Assembly: GCF_002192455.1 (NCBI RefSeq)
Contig: NZ_CP021744.1
Location: 3,812,001-3,876,000 of the forward strand
Direction: 5' to 3'
Source: Streptomyces albireticuli
GTDB taxonomy: Bacteria > Actinomycetota > Actinomycetes > Streptomycetales > Streptomycetaceae
DNA: 64,000 nt
Below are positions 1 through 7,680 of the stretch, one piece after another; position 1 is the stretch's first letter, and every line of letters begins with the position of its first letter. Under the pieces are notes generated by a model, which worked only from the letters and a program-made list of their open reading frames with translations, had not been told where the DNA came from and searched no databases. Position numbers and translations under genes: made by a program.

Positions 1-90
1 TGGGGCCCACGCTATGAGCGGGGTTGTGGGGGCGCCTGTGGGCGGCGGCCACATGGGTGGGCGGCGGCCCCGGCGCGCCTTGCCTCATCT

Positions 91-182
91 GCCCGGCTCC
101 TACGCGCCCAGGCTCCTGCACGCCCGGCCCCTACCTGCCCAGGCCCCTGCGCGCCCGGCCCTTACGCGCCCAGGCCCGCGTC
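91..182. repeat. Degenerate tandem repeat, about 31-bp units
   Basis: Two half-units alternate: GCCCGGCxCCTACGC and GCCCAGGCxCCTGCGC, each 15-16 bp, giving about three copies of a 31-bp unit from 91 to 182. The array runs across the stop codon of the response regulator, so its last coding residues and its 3' end lie in repeat DNA. It may be slippage-prone GC-rich sequence or a transcript-end structure. The remaining bases from 1 to 90 hold no supported gene. Confidence 0.6.
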
Positions 183-815
183 CCGGGCCAGCAGGGCCGC
201 CTGGACGCGGTTCTCGCATTCCAGCTTCGCCAGGATCCGGCTCACGTACGTCTTCACCGTGGCCTCGCTCATATGGATCCGCCGCCCCGCGTCCGCGTTG
301 GACAGGCCCTCGCCCAGCAGCGCCAGCACCTCCCGCTCCCGCTCGCTGAGCTCGGCCACCCGGGCGCGGGCGCGGGCGGCCCGGTCGGTGTCGGGGGTGT
401 GCACCAGGGAGTCCGCGACGTGCCGGGTCGCGGCGGGCGACAGATAGGCGTCGCCGGCGGCGGCCGCGCGGACGGCGCCGATCAGCTCGCCCGGCGCCGA
501 GTCCTTCAGCAGGAAGCCCGCCCCGCCCTGCCTGAGGGCCCGTAGGACGTTCTCGCGCTCGCCGAACGTCGTCAGGATCAGCGCCCGGACGCCGGGGACC
601 GTCCGCCGGAGTTCGGCGAGGGCGTCGAGCCCGTCCATCACCGGCATCCGGATGTCGAGCAGCGCCACGTCGACCAGGTGGCGGCGGGCCAGCTCGACGG
701 CCTCCCGCCCGTCCGGCGCCTCCGCCACGACCTCGATGTCTTCGGCCGACGTGAGGATCATCCGGATGCCCGCCCGGATGAGGGGCTCGTCGTCGGCGAT
801 GAGGACGCGGATCAC
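162..815 (-). CDS. NarL/LuxR-family two-component response regulator
   Basis: DNA-binding response regulator of 217 aa, the usual NarL length. The receiver domain (about residues 1-120) has the acidic pair DD at 8-9, the phospho-acceptor Asp54 in LLDIRMP, the switch residues LTTFGE and the conserved Lys in LLKDS. A LuxR-type helix-turn-helix follows (about 150-215, LSEREREVLALLGEGLSNADAGRRIHMSE core). It starts 16 bp after the stop of the upstream histidine kinase on the same strand, so the two are co-transcribed and presumably form a phosphorelay. Target genes cannot be read from the sequence. The gene's 3' end lies in a degenerate tandem repeat. Confidence 0.95.
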   Translation of the reverse strand: MIRVLIADDEPLIRAGIRMILTSAEDIEVVAEAPDGREAVELARRHLVDVALLDIRMPVMDGLDALAELRRTVPGVRALILTTFGERENVLRALRQGGAGFLLKDSAPGELIGAVRAAAAGDAYLSPAATRHVADSLVHTPDTDRAARARARVAELSEREREVLALLGEGLSNADAGRRIHMSEATVKTYVSRILAKLECENRVQAALLARDAGLGA

Positions 816-831
816 CTGGTCTCCCGGTCAC

Positions 832-2532
832 TTAATTCTTGACGTGGAACTCGCGCTTCTCGGCCAGTTTCCCGTCCTTGAAGCAGAAGCGGTAAACGGT
901 ATCCGTGTTCAGGCCCTGCGAGGTGTCGGTGGACAGCAGGACCAGGCACGACATCCCCTGCGGGTCGTCCGGCAGCCCCTTCGTCACCTCGGAGGTGAGG
1001 AAGGACTTGCCCGACGGCAGCCGGTCGCGCACCTGCGCCTCGTCCTCGCCGACCCGCACCGAGTTGTAGACGCGCGGCTCGACCATCGTCTTGTCGGCCT
1101 CCTCGAACACCATGCCCACGCCGATGACGGCCGCCACGACGAGCCCGACCAGCACGACCAGGGCGACGCCGCAGCCGATCAGACACCCGTTCCTCTTCTT
1201 GTCGCTCACGATGTTCCCGAACTCCTCGCGCGGATCCGACCAGTCGATGACCGGTCCACCGTCGCCCGGCGGGACCCCCGGGAGCTGCTGCCGGAAGTCG
1301 TCGTGCGCGTCGACGAAGGTCGCCTCGCGGGCCTCCTTGGTCTCGTACGGGATCACCCCGGCGAGCCGGAAGCCGTCCTCGACCGGGCCCGCGTGGACCA
1401 TGCCGCCGACGAGCCGGGCCCGCTCCCGCAGCCCGGTGAGCCCCTGGCCGCCGCTGACGGGCGCGACCCACTCCCCGGTGCCGTCCGGGACGGGGCCGTT
1501 CGCGACCTCCACGACCAGGGCGTCCGGCTCGTAGCGCAGGCTCACGGCGATCCGGGCGCCGGGCGCGTGCTTGTAGGCGTTCGTGAGCCCTTCCTGGGCG
1601 ATGCGGTACGCGGCGTGGTCGGCGGTCGGGGCCAGCCGGCGCGGCTCGCCCGTCCGCTCGAAGGTGACCTGGGCGCCGGCGGCCACCGCCGACCCGACGA
1701 GGCCCTCGATCCCGGCCACCGCGCGGGACACCGGCTCGCTCTCTTCGGCGACGCCGGGGTCCTTGAGGATGCCGACGACCTCGCGCAGCTCGTGCATCGC
1801 GGCCACCGAGGCCTCGCGCAGCACCCCGACGGCCTCCCGCTGCCGCCCGGTCAGCTCCGGGTCGACCTCCAGGGCGCCGGTGTGCACGCTGATGAGGGCG
1901 AGCTGGTGGCCGAGGCTGTCATGCATGTCGTGGGCGATGCGCTGGCGCTCCCGCATCCGCGCCTGCCCGGCGATCATCTGGCGCTCGCGGAGCAGCTGGG
2001 CGTTGCGCTCCCGCAGGGTCTGGAGCAGGGTCCGGCGCTGGGTCCAGTAGCGGCTGGTGAGGCCGGGGACCACCGAGGTCACCAGGAAGAGCAGGGTGCC
2101 GAGGGTGAGGATCAGCACGAACGACTGGCGGACCTGCGCCAGGCCGACGGCCAGGTCCACGACGAAGGCCGCGCAGAACGTCAGCAGGGCCCGGACGGCC
2201 CCGTCGATCCTGCGCCCGGCGGACCAGCTGGCCAGGATGAGGACCGGCATCCCGGCGCCGCTCAGCGAGGACAGGGCGGCGGCCGCGATCAGCACGGTGC
2301 CGGGCAGGGCCCTGCGCACCAGGGAGAGCAGCACGACGGCGACGGTCACCGCCGCGATGCGTACGGGACCGTGGTCGCCGAGCCATTCGGTGCCCGCGGC
2401 GAGCACCGCGAGCGAGAGGGCGAGCGCGCACTCCCAGGCCAGCCGCCGCCGCGTCCACTGGCCGGGGTCCACCACCCGCCGCCACAGGCCATGGGCCCAC
2501 GTTCTCGCCTCAGCCCAGGATGTCGCCTTCAT
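832..2532 (-). CDS. Sensor histidine kinase (NarL type) with an extra C-terminal membrane-anchored domain
   Basis: Protein of 566 aa. Residues about 35-155 hold four to six hydrophobic segments. A HisKA_3 dimerisation domain follows, with the phospho-acceptor motif HDMHDSLGHQ (His204), then a HATPase_c domain with N-box AQEGLTNAYKHA (about 312-323) and G-box GQGLTGLRER (362-371). Typical kinases of this family stop near residue 395. Here the chain continues in frame: an Asp/Pro-rich linker, KKRNGC, one strong membrane segment (about 450-475) and about 90 polar residues outside the membrane (by topology prediction), with two cysteines (529 and 550) that could pair. The tail (VRVGEDEAQVRDRL, then strands) recalls the BamE/SmpA fold, which is a guess. 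It precedes its partner regulator by 16 bp. Confidence 0.92.
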   Translation of the reverse strand: MKATSWAEARTWAHGLWRRVVDPGQWTRRRLAWECALALSLAVLAAGTEWLGDHGPVRIAAVTVAVVLLSLVRRALPGTVLIAAAALSSLSGAGMPVLILASWSAGRRIDGAVRALLTFCAAFVVDLAVGLAQVRQSFVLILTLGTLLFLVTSVVPGLTSRYWTQRRTLLQTLRERNAQLLRERQMIAGQARMRERQRIAHDMHDSLGHQLALISVHTGALEVDPELTGRQREAVGVLREASVAAMHELREVVGILKDPGVAEESEPVSRAVAGIEGLVGSAVAAGAQVTFERTGEPRRLAPTADHAAYRIAQEGLTNAYKHAPGARIAVSLRYEPDALVVEVANGPVPDGTGEWVAPVSGGQGLTGLRERARLVGGMVHAGPVEDGFRLAGVIPYETKEAREATFVDAHDDFRQQLPGVPPGDGGPVIDWSDPREEFGNIVSDKKRNGCLIGCGVALVVLVGLVVAAVIGVGMVFEEADKTMVEPRVYNSVRVGEDEAQVRDRLPSGKSFLTSEVTKGLPDDPQGMSCLVLLSTDTSQGLNTDTVYRFCFKDGKLAEKREFHVKN

Positions 2533-2588
2533 GGTCGGCAGCCTAGGCAGGGTTCCCGGTCCGGGGCGTGGTCCGAAGGTCTACGACC

Positions 2589-2672
2589 GTCGAGACCAAA
2601 GTCGGTACCGAAGTCGGGGCCGAGGCCGGGACCGAAGCCGGGAAGGGAGCCGGGACCGGAGCGGACCGGGCG
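2589..2672. repeat. 12-bp tandem repeat, six to seven copies
   Basis: Units start at 2589, 2601, 2613, 2625, 2637, 2649 and (degenerate) 2661. The consensus is GCCGGGACCGAA, with early units reading GTCGGTACCGAA. The phase is exactly 12 bp with no indels over the first six units. The array lies 57-140 bp upstream of the histidine kinase start, on the promoter side. It could be a binding-site array, a phase-variable spacer or simple slippage DNA. No gene is supported in 2533-2724. Confidence 0.8.
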
Positions 2673-2724
2673 CGTGGGAGGGGGTGCCGGGCAGGCCCCT
2701 ACCTGCCCGCTCCCCGTCCGCCGC

Positions 2725-2907
2725 CTACTTGTCGGCGGTGAGGACGCCCGCCTGGCCCCAGCTGTCGGCGGGGGTCTCGTGGATCCAGACCTGCACGGCG
2801 TCGGCCGGGATCTGGTAGGCGTCGACGAACGCGTCGGTGATGCGCTGGACGAGGTCCCGCTTGAGCTCGACGGTGCGGGGGCCCTGCTGGACGGTCACGA
2901 TGGGCAT
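2725..2907 (-). CDS. 4-oxalocrotonate tautomerase family protein
   Basis: Small enzyme of 60 aa, exactly the size of the 4-OT monomer. The catalytic amino-terminal proline (Pro2) is exposed after Met removal (MPIVTVQQG). A helix RDLVQRITDAFVDAY and the strand VQVWIHETPADSW follow, as in the family. The ATG at 2907 is preceded by GAGG and was chosen because Pro2 must be terminal; a longer frame exists upstream but would bury it. The family keto-enol tautomerises 2-hydroxymuconate-like substrates. It lies 115 bp downstream of the LysR gene on the same strand and may be the last gene of the accessory - strand group. The substrate is unknown. Confidence 0.88.
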   Translation of the reverse strand: MPIVTVQQGPRTVELKRDLVQRITDAFVDAYQIPADAVQVWIHETPADSWGQAGVLTADK

Positions 2908-3022
2908 GGGGGTGCCTCCTCGATCGGCGGTGCGGCCCGGCCGTTCCGGGTCGTTCACCGGTGTGACACCAGTCCACCGCGCCGGCGCCCCGGGACCTAG
3001 AAGCACTCGGACCACGCAGCGA

Positions 3023-3955
3023 TCACGAATCGTGATCGGCGCAGGCGGCCAACAGGGTGGCGAGCGCGGCGGGCGGGTCGGTGGGGTGCACGGCGAGCGC
3101 GGTCGGCAGGGAGAGCCCCTCGCCGCGCACGGGCCGGAAGGCCACCCGGCTCGTCCGCAGCTGCCGGGCGTGCGAGGCGTAGACCACGGTCCACATGGGT
3201 GCGGCGGCGCCGATCGCGGCCAGGGTGTCCTGGAGGCTGCTCGACCGGGGGCCGGGCACGGGGGCGAAGCCCGCGTCCCGGCAGGCCGAGACGACCAGGT
3301 CGACCAGGGGCGGGTTGTTGCGGCGGTCGGTGAGCCGCAGCGGCAGCGCGGCCAGGTCCGCGAGGGCGACGTCGGGGGCCGCGGCCAGCGGGTGCCGGGC
3401 GGGCAGGGCCACCACCAGCTGGTCCTGCCACACGGGTATCAGCCGCACCCCGGGGTGCTCCTCGGGGGCGCGGACGAACGCGGCGTCCAGCCGGCCCGCG
3501 GCGACCTGCTCCAGGCGCGACCGGACGGGCGCCGAGAGGAGTTCGACGCCGAGGCCGGGGGCGCGGCGGGCGAGCGATTCCAGCACCCGGTCCAGGTGGT
3601 CGCCGAGCCCGGTGCTGGTGCCGAGGCGGAGGGTGGCGGCGCGGCCCCCGGTCAGTTCGGCGGCGACGGCGCGCGCCCGTTCCTCGGCCGCGAGCACGGA
3701 CCGGGCCTCGGGCAGGAAGCGCTGTCCGGCGGCGGTGAGGCGGACGTGGCGTGGCGAGCGGTCGAAGAACTCGACGCCGAGCTCCCGTTCCAGCCGGCGG
3801 ACCTGCTGGCTCACGGCGGACTGCACGATGTGCAGCCGCTCGGCCGCCCGTCCGAAGTGCAGTTCCTCGGCGACAGTGACGAAATACCGGAGCTGACGCA
3901 GTTCCACGGGTCCGACCAGCCTCTTCTCGGTGTCCAGGGACATGTCCAGGAACAT
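3023..3955 (-). CDS. LysR-family transcriptional regulator
   Basis: LTTR of about 310 aa. A winged HTH (ELRQLRYFVTVAEELHFGRAAERLH, then QSAVSQQVRRLE) is followed by a two-subdomain effector-binding region. The start is uncertain: ATG 3955, ATG 3943 or GTG 3907. The GTG lies 12 bases after AGAAGAGG and sits directly before the conserved VELRQL, so the true protein may begin there. The gene lies between the PPTase (82 bp upstream) and the tautomerase (downstream), all on the - strand, which suggests a cluster-linked regulator. LTTRs usually respond to a pathway metabolite; no T-N11-A box could be assigned confidently. Confidence 0.9.
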   Translation of the reverse strand: MFLDMSLDTEKRLVGPVELRQLRYFVTVAEELHFGRAAERLHIVQSAVSQQVRRLERELGVEFFDRSPRHVRLTAAGQRFLPEARSVLAAEERARAVAAELTGGRAATLRLGTSTGLGDHLDRVLESLARRAPGLGVELLSAPVRSRLEQVAAGRLDAAFVRAPEEHPGVRLIPVWQDQLVVALPARHPLAAAPDVALADLAALPLRLTDRRNNPPLVDLVVSACRDAGFAPVPGPRSSSLQDTLAAIGAAAPMWTVVYASHARQLRTSRVAFRPVRGEGLSLPTALAVHPTDPPAALATLLAACADHDS

Positions 3956-4037
3956 GTTCAGGGACCACCGGGTATGCGCGGGCCGCCGGGGCACGGCCTC
4001 GGACCCGGGCGGCACGCCCGTAGCGGCCGGGCCGGGC

Positions 4038-4718
4038 TCACGCCCGTAGGAGCACCGACGTCCGTACGTACGGTCCCACGGTGCCGATCCGGCCGGTCGC
4101 GGTCGTGCCGCGCGGCAGCAGGCCGTCGGCGGTGGCGAAGGCCAGCCGGCCGTCCTCCAGGAAGGCCACCTCCACCTCGTGGAACGTCGGTTCCCGCGCC
4201 GGCTCCAGGGCCGAGAACGCCTTGTAGAAGGCCTCTTTGGCGGAGAACACGGCGGTCAGGCGGGCGCCGCCGCCGGGGCCGGGCCGGAGCCGGGCGCGTT
4301 CGCGTTCGGTGCACACCAGGCGGGCGGCGGAGGCGCCGAGCCTGCCGACGCGCTCGATGTCCACGCCGACGCCGAGGACGTCCTCACGGACGGTGGCCAG
4401 GCACACCGCGACGGCGCCCTCGCAGTGGCTGATCGAGCCGCGCACCCCGGCGGGGAAGCGCGGCCGGCGGCCGTCGCGCAGCACCGGGCCCGGCCGCCCC
4501 AGCAGCCGCAGCGCCTCGGCGGCGGCGTGCCGGCCGGCCGTGAAGTCCCGGCGCCGGCCCGGCGAACGGCCGGTCAGCAGGTCGCGCTCCGCCGGGTGCA
4601 GGCCCGCCTCGGCGCCCCCGTCACCGTCGCCGCCCGTCCAGCGCAGCACGCCGATGGTCCCCTGGCCGGCCGGTGCCGGGGCGTGGTGCGGGCGGGCCGG
4701 CCGGGGCGGCCGCCTCAC
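4038..4718 (-). CDS. 4'-phosphopantetheinyl transferase (EntD/Sfp type)
   Basis: Enzyme of 226 aa that converts apo-ACP to holo-ACP by moving phosphopantetheine from CoA to the carrier serine. Visible family motifs are RGSISHCEGAVAV (about 93-105), the Mg-binding GVGVDIERV (116-124) and FSAKEAFYKAF (158-168). The GTG start at 4718 overlaps the TGA of the upstream LLM oxidoreductase (GTGA), so translation is probably coupled. The open frame further upstream is only a shadow of that gene. Its place in the block that encodes an ACP at 15838-16113 suggests it activates that ACP, though PPTases are often promiscuous and could serve the whole genome. Confidence 0.92.
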   Translation of the reverse strand: MRRPPRPARPHHAPAPAGQGTIGVLRWTGGDGDGGAEAGLHPAERDLLTGRSPGRRRDFTAGRHAAAEALRLLGRPGPVLRDGRRPRFPAGVRGSISHCEGAVAVCLATVREDVLGVGVDIERVGRLGASAARLVCTERERARLRPGPGGGARLTAVFSAKEAFYKAFSALEPAREPTFHEVEVAFLEDGRLAFATADGLLPRGTTATGRIGTVGPYVRTSVLLRA

Positions 4719-5638
4719 GACGCGAAGTGCGGCAGCACCTCGGAGGCGATCAGTTCGAGGTGGTCCAGGTCGTCCAGGTCCAGGAACCGCAGGTAGGCGC
4801 GCTCCGCGCCGGCCTCGGCGAAGCGCGCGATCTGCTCCACCACCTGCGCCGGGGTGCCGCGGAAGGCGGTGTCGGGGAGCTCCTCGCCCGCCGCCTCGGC
4901 CCTGCGGGCGATCTCCGCGTCGGTCCGGCCGACGCACACGGACTGGATGACGGAGAAGCGCATGGCGTCCTCGCCGCGCCCGTTCTCCGCCAGCGCCTTG
5001 CGGATCCGCCCGTACTGCACGCCCGCCTGCTCGGGGGTGACGAACGCGGCGTTGTACTCGTCGGCGTACGCGGCGGCCAGCGCCGGGGTGCGCACCGCGC
5101 CCGTACCGCCGACGATGACCGGCGGGTGGGGGCGCTGCACCGGCGGCAGGGTGGGCTGGGCGCCGGTCAGCGTGAAGTGCTCACCGGTGAAGTCGAAGCG
5201 CTGGTCGCCGGGGGTGGTCCAGAGGCCGCGGATGATGCGCAGCTGCTCCTCCAGCCGGTCGAAGCGCTTGCCCGGGAACGGCATCCCGTACGCCTGGTGC
5301 TCGGCCTCGAACCATCCGGCGCCGAGGCCGAGTTCGACGCGGCCGCCGGACATGCCGTCGACCTGCGCCACCTGGACGGCCAGCTGTCCGGGGGCGCGGA
5401 AGGTCGCGGGGCTCACGAGGGTGCCGAGGCGGATGCGCCGGGTGTCCCGGGCCAGGCCCGCCAGTGTCACCCAGGCGTCCGACGGGCCGGGCGTGCGGCC
5501 GTGCCCGCCGAACTGGAGGTAGTGGTCGGAGCGGAACAGCGCGTCGAAGCCCAGGTCCTCGGTGGCCCGCGCGACGCGCAGCAGGGTGTCGTACGAAGCC
5601 CCGCGCTCGGACGGCTCGGTGTGGATACGGAGCAGCAT
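4715..5638 (-). CDS. LLM-class (luciferase-like, probably F420-dependent) oxidoreductase
   Basis: Protein of 307 aa with a TIM-barrel luciferase-like fold. It begins MLLRIHTEPSERGASY and has ALFRSDHYLQFG, RIRLGTLVSPATFRAP, the GRVELGLGAGWFEAEH signature (about 108-123) and HPPVIVGGTGAVRTPALAA, as in TIGR03560/TIGR03619-like F420 enzymes. The ATG at 5638 was chosen for the RIHTEP start and the preceding AAGGGTCC; the frame stays open upstream. It is translationally coupled to the PPTase. The neighbourhood suggests a redox tailoring step in the secondary-metabolite block, but F420 use and substrate are inferred. The divergent gap to the exporter (5639-5853) should hold both promoters. Confidence 0.9.
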   Translation of the reverse strand: MLLRIHTEPSERGASYDTLLRVARATEDLGFDALFRSDHYLQFGGHGRTPGPSDAWVTLAGLARDTRRIRLGTLVSPATFRAPGQLAVQVAQVDGMSGGRVELGLGAGWFEAEHQAYGMPFPGKRFDRLEEQLRIIRGLWTTPGDQRFDFTGEHFTLTGAQPTLPPVQRPHPPVIVGGTGAVRTPALAAAYADEYNAAFVTPEQAGVQYGRIRKALAENGRGEDAMRFSVIQSVCVGRTDAEIARRAEAAGEELPDTAFRGTPAQVVEQIARFAEAGAERAYLRFLDLDDLDHLELIASEVLPHFAS

Positions 5639-5853
5639 GGCTGGACCCTTCGGTTCGTGGGGCGTGCCGGGCTTCTGACCGCACGGCTTTGCGATCGGCA
5701 ACGTAGCCGCGCGGCCGGGCCGGTGCCCATGCCCCCAGAGATCCGCCCACTGCCTCTTTGGAGGCATCGCCTGTTCCCTGCGCGGTAATCGCGCCCGGCG
5801 GACGCGGCGCCGGCGGCTAGCGTCCGGGCTCGTCTACCTTGGAGGTTGCCACC

Positions 5854-7464
5854 ATGCCCGTCCCCGATGCCCCCCGGCGGCAGGGCGGACGCCGGTCCCC
5901 CTCGCTCACGCTGCTGGCGGTCTGCCTGGCCTCGGTGCTGTTCCCCTTGTCGATCACCGGTACGTCCGTGGCGCTGCCCAGCATCGCCACCGATCTGAAC
6001 AGCGGTCTGGCCGCGCTCCAGTGGGCGGTCAACGGCTACAACCTGACGTTCGCCGGCTTCATCCTGGCCGCCGGTTCGCTGGCGGACCTTGTCGGACGCA
6101 AACGGGTGTTCCTCATCGGCACGGCCCTGTTCGGCGCGGGCGCGCTGGTCGCCGCGGTGTCGAACGACGTGGTGCTGCTGGACGTGGCCCGCGCGGTGTC
6201 CGGCGCGGGCGCCGCGGCGGCGCTGCCCAGCGGCAGCGCGCTGCTCGCCCAGGTCTTCGAAGGCCGGGCGCGGGCACGGGCGTTCAGCCTGTTCGGCACG
6301 ACGGTCGGCCTGGGTCTGGCGCTCGGCCCGAGCATCGCGGGCGTGCTGGTGAGCAACCTCAGCTGGCGGTCGGTGTTCCTGGTCCCGGCGGTCGTGGCGT
6401 TCGCGGTGCTGCTGCTCGCGCCGTTCGTGCCGGAGTCCCGCGGCCCGGCCGGCGGCCGGGTCGACAAGGCGGGCACGGTGACCTTCACCGGGGCGCTCGT
6501 ACTCCTGGTGTTCGGCCTGGTGGAGGGCCCGCAGCTGGGCTGGGCGCATGTCGCGGTGCTGGGCCCGCTGGCCGGGTTCGTGGTGCTGCTGGCCGCGTTC
6601 GCCGTCGTCGAGAAGCGGCAGGCGCAGCCCATGTTCGACCTGACGCTGCTGCGCCGCCCGCGCTTCCTCGGGCTGTGCGTGTCCGTGATGGTCATCGTCT
6701 TCGGCTTCAGCCCGCTGGTGGTCTACCTGCCGTCGTACTTCTCGGCGGTGGACGGGCTCAGCCCGCAGCAGGCCGGTCTGACGATCATGATGCTCACGGC
6801 CCCCACGCTGGTCTTCCCCGTGGTGGCGGGGGCGTTGACCCGCTGGATACCGGCCGGAACGCAGATCGTGGCGTCCGTGCTGCTGGTCGCCGTGGGCTGC
6901 GCGTGGCTGACGGTCATCGAGCCGGGCGGCGGGAACCTTCCGGTGCTCGGCCCCATGCTGCTGATCGGCGTCGGCGTCGGCATCTCGTTCGGCCTGCTGG
7001 ACGGGGCCGCGGCCGACAGCGTGGAACCGGCGCGCACCGGCATGGCCTCGGGCATGTTCAACACCATGCGCCTGGCGGGCGAGGCCACCGCGATCGCCGT
7101 GGTGGGTTCGCTCATGGTCACCTTCACCCGGGGCGGCCTCGACGGCAAGCTCGGCTCGTACGACACCCCGTACGCGGACGAGCCGGACCGCGTCGCCGAC
7201 CTGCTCAACCAGGGCGACCTGGCCACCGCCGCCGACACCGTGCGCGGGCCCGGCGCCCGCGACGCGTTCGTGGACACCGCCGCGCACGCGTACACGAGCG
7301 CGCTGCACACCGTGCTGTGGGTGCTGGCCGCGCTGTGCGTGGTGGCCGTGCCCTTGATCGCGTTCCTGCTGCGGGGGCGTGCGGAGGCGGCGCGGGGCGC
7401 CGCCGTGGAGGCGTCCTCGCCGGACGCGGCGGTGTCCTCGGCGGCGGGGCGCGTGGAGGTCTGA
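5854..7464 (+). CDS. MFS drug exporter, DHA2 (EmrB/QacA) family
   Basis: Integral membrane antiporter of 536 aa with about 14 hydrophobic segments, the DHA2 pattern. The loop-2 motif A reads GSLADLVGRKRVF and the antiporter motif C reads GLGLALGPSIAGVLV. The ATG at 5854 has GGAGG at 5841-5845; a TTG at 5839 in the same frame overlaps that RBS and is unlikely. Such pumps export toxic small molecules or the host's own antibiotic using proton motive force. Placed next to the FAD monooxygenase and divergent from the LLM/PPTase genes, it is a good candidate for product export or self-resistance of the block. Confidence 0.93.
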   Translation: MPVPDAPRRQGGRRSPSLTLLAVCLASVLFPLSITGTSVALPSIATDLNSGLAALQWAVNGYNLTFAGFILAAGSLADLVGRKRVFLIGTALFGAGALVAAVSNDVVLLDVARAVSGAGAAAALPSGSALLAQVFEGRARARAFSLFGTTVGLGLALGPSIAGVLVSNLSWRSVFLVPAVVAFAVLLLAPFVPESRGPAGGRVDKAGTVTFTGALVLLVFGLVEGPQLGWAHVAVLGPLAGFVVLLAAFAVVEKRQAQPMFDLTLLRRPRFLGLCVSVMVIVFGFSPLVVYLPSYFSAVDGLSPQQAGLTIMMLTAPTLVFPVVAGALTRWIPAGTQIVASVLLVAVGCAWLTVIEPGGGNLPVLGPMLLIGVGVGISFGLLDGAAADSVEPARTGMASGMFNTMRLAGEATAIAVVGSLMVTFTRGGLDGKLGSYDTPYADEPDRVADLLNQGDLATAADTVRGPGARDAFVDTAAHAYTSALHTVLWVLAALCVVAVPLIAFLLRGRAEAARGAAVEASSPDAAVSSAAGRVEV

Positions 7465-7470
7465 GCGGTT

Positions 7471-7513
7471 CCGCGGTCTGCGGGTCCGTGGACCGCGGGT
7501 CCGCAGACCGCGG
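7471..7513. terminator. Perfect 13-bp inverted repeat after the exporter gene
   Basis: CCGCGGTCTGCGG at 7471-7483 pairs with CCGCAGACCGCGG at 7501-7513. The 17-base loop itself contains GTCC...GGAC. The hairpin starts seven bases after the exporter stop and has no U-tract, which is usual for Streptomyces terminators. Confidence 0.7.
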
Positions 7514-7680
7514 GCGTCGGCCGGCGTGATCCGTCGGCTGCGGGCCGCGTCGAGATCTTCCCCTCCCCGCCCCTTCCCGGACCTGGGCTCCGCCCCGGGC
7601 CCCTACCGCGCGCTTCGCGCGGTGTCCTCAAACGCCGGACGGGCCGATACCCCGTCCTCCCCCCGTAAGGAGTCACCCTC

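Noticed and set aside
652..3000. 782-codon open frame on the + strand opposite the kinase/regulator pair
   Set aside because: It is a GC-codon shadow: no family resemblance, no ribosome site, His/Gly/Arg/Pro-rich composition, and it covers real genes on the other strand.
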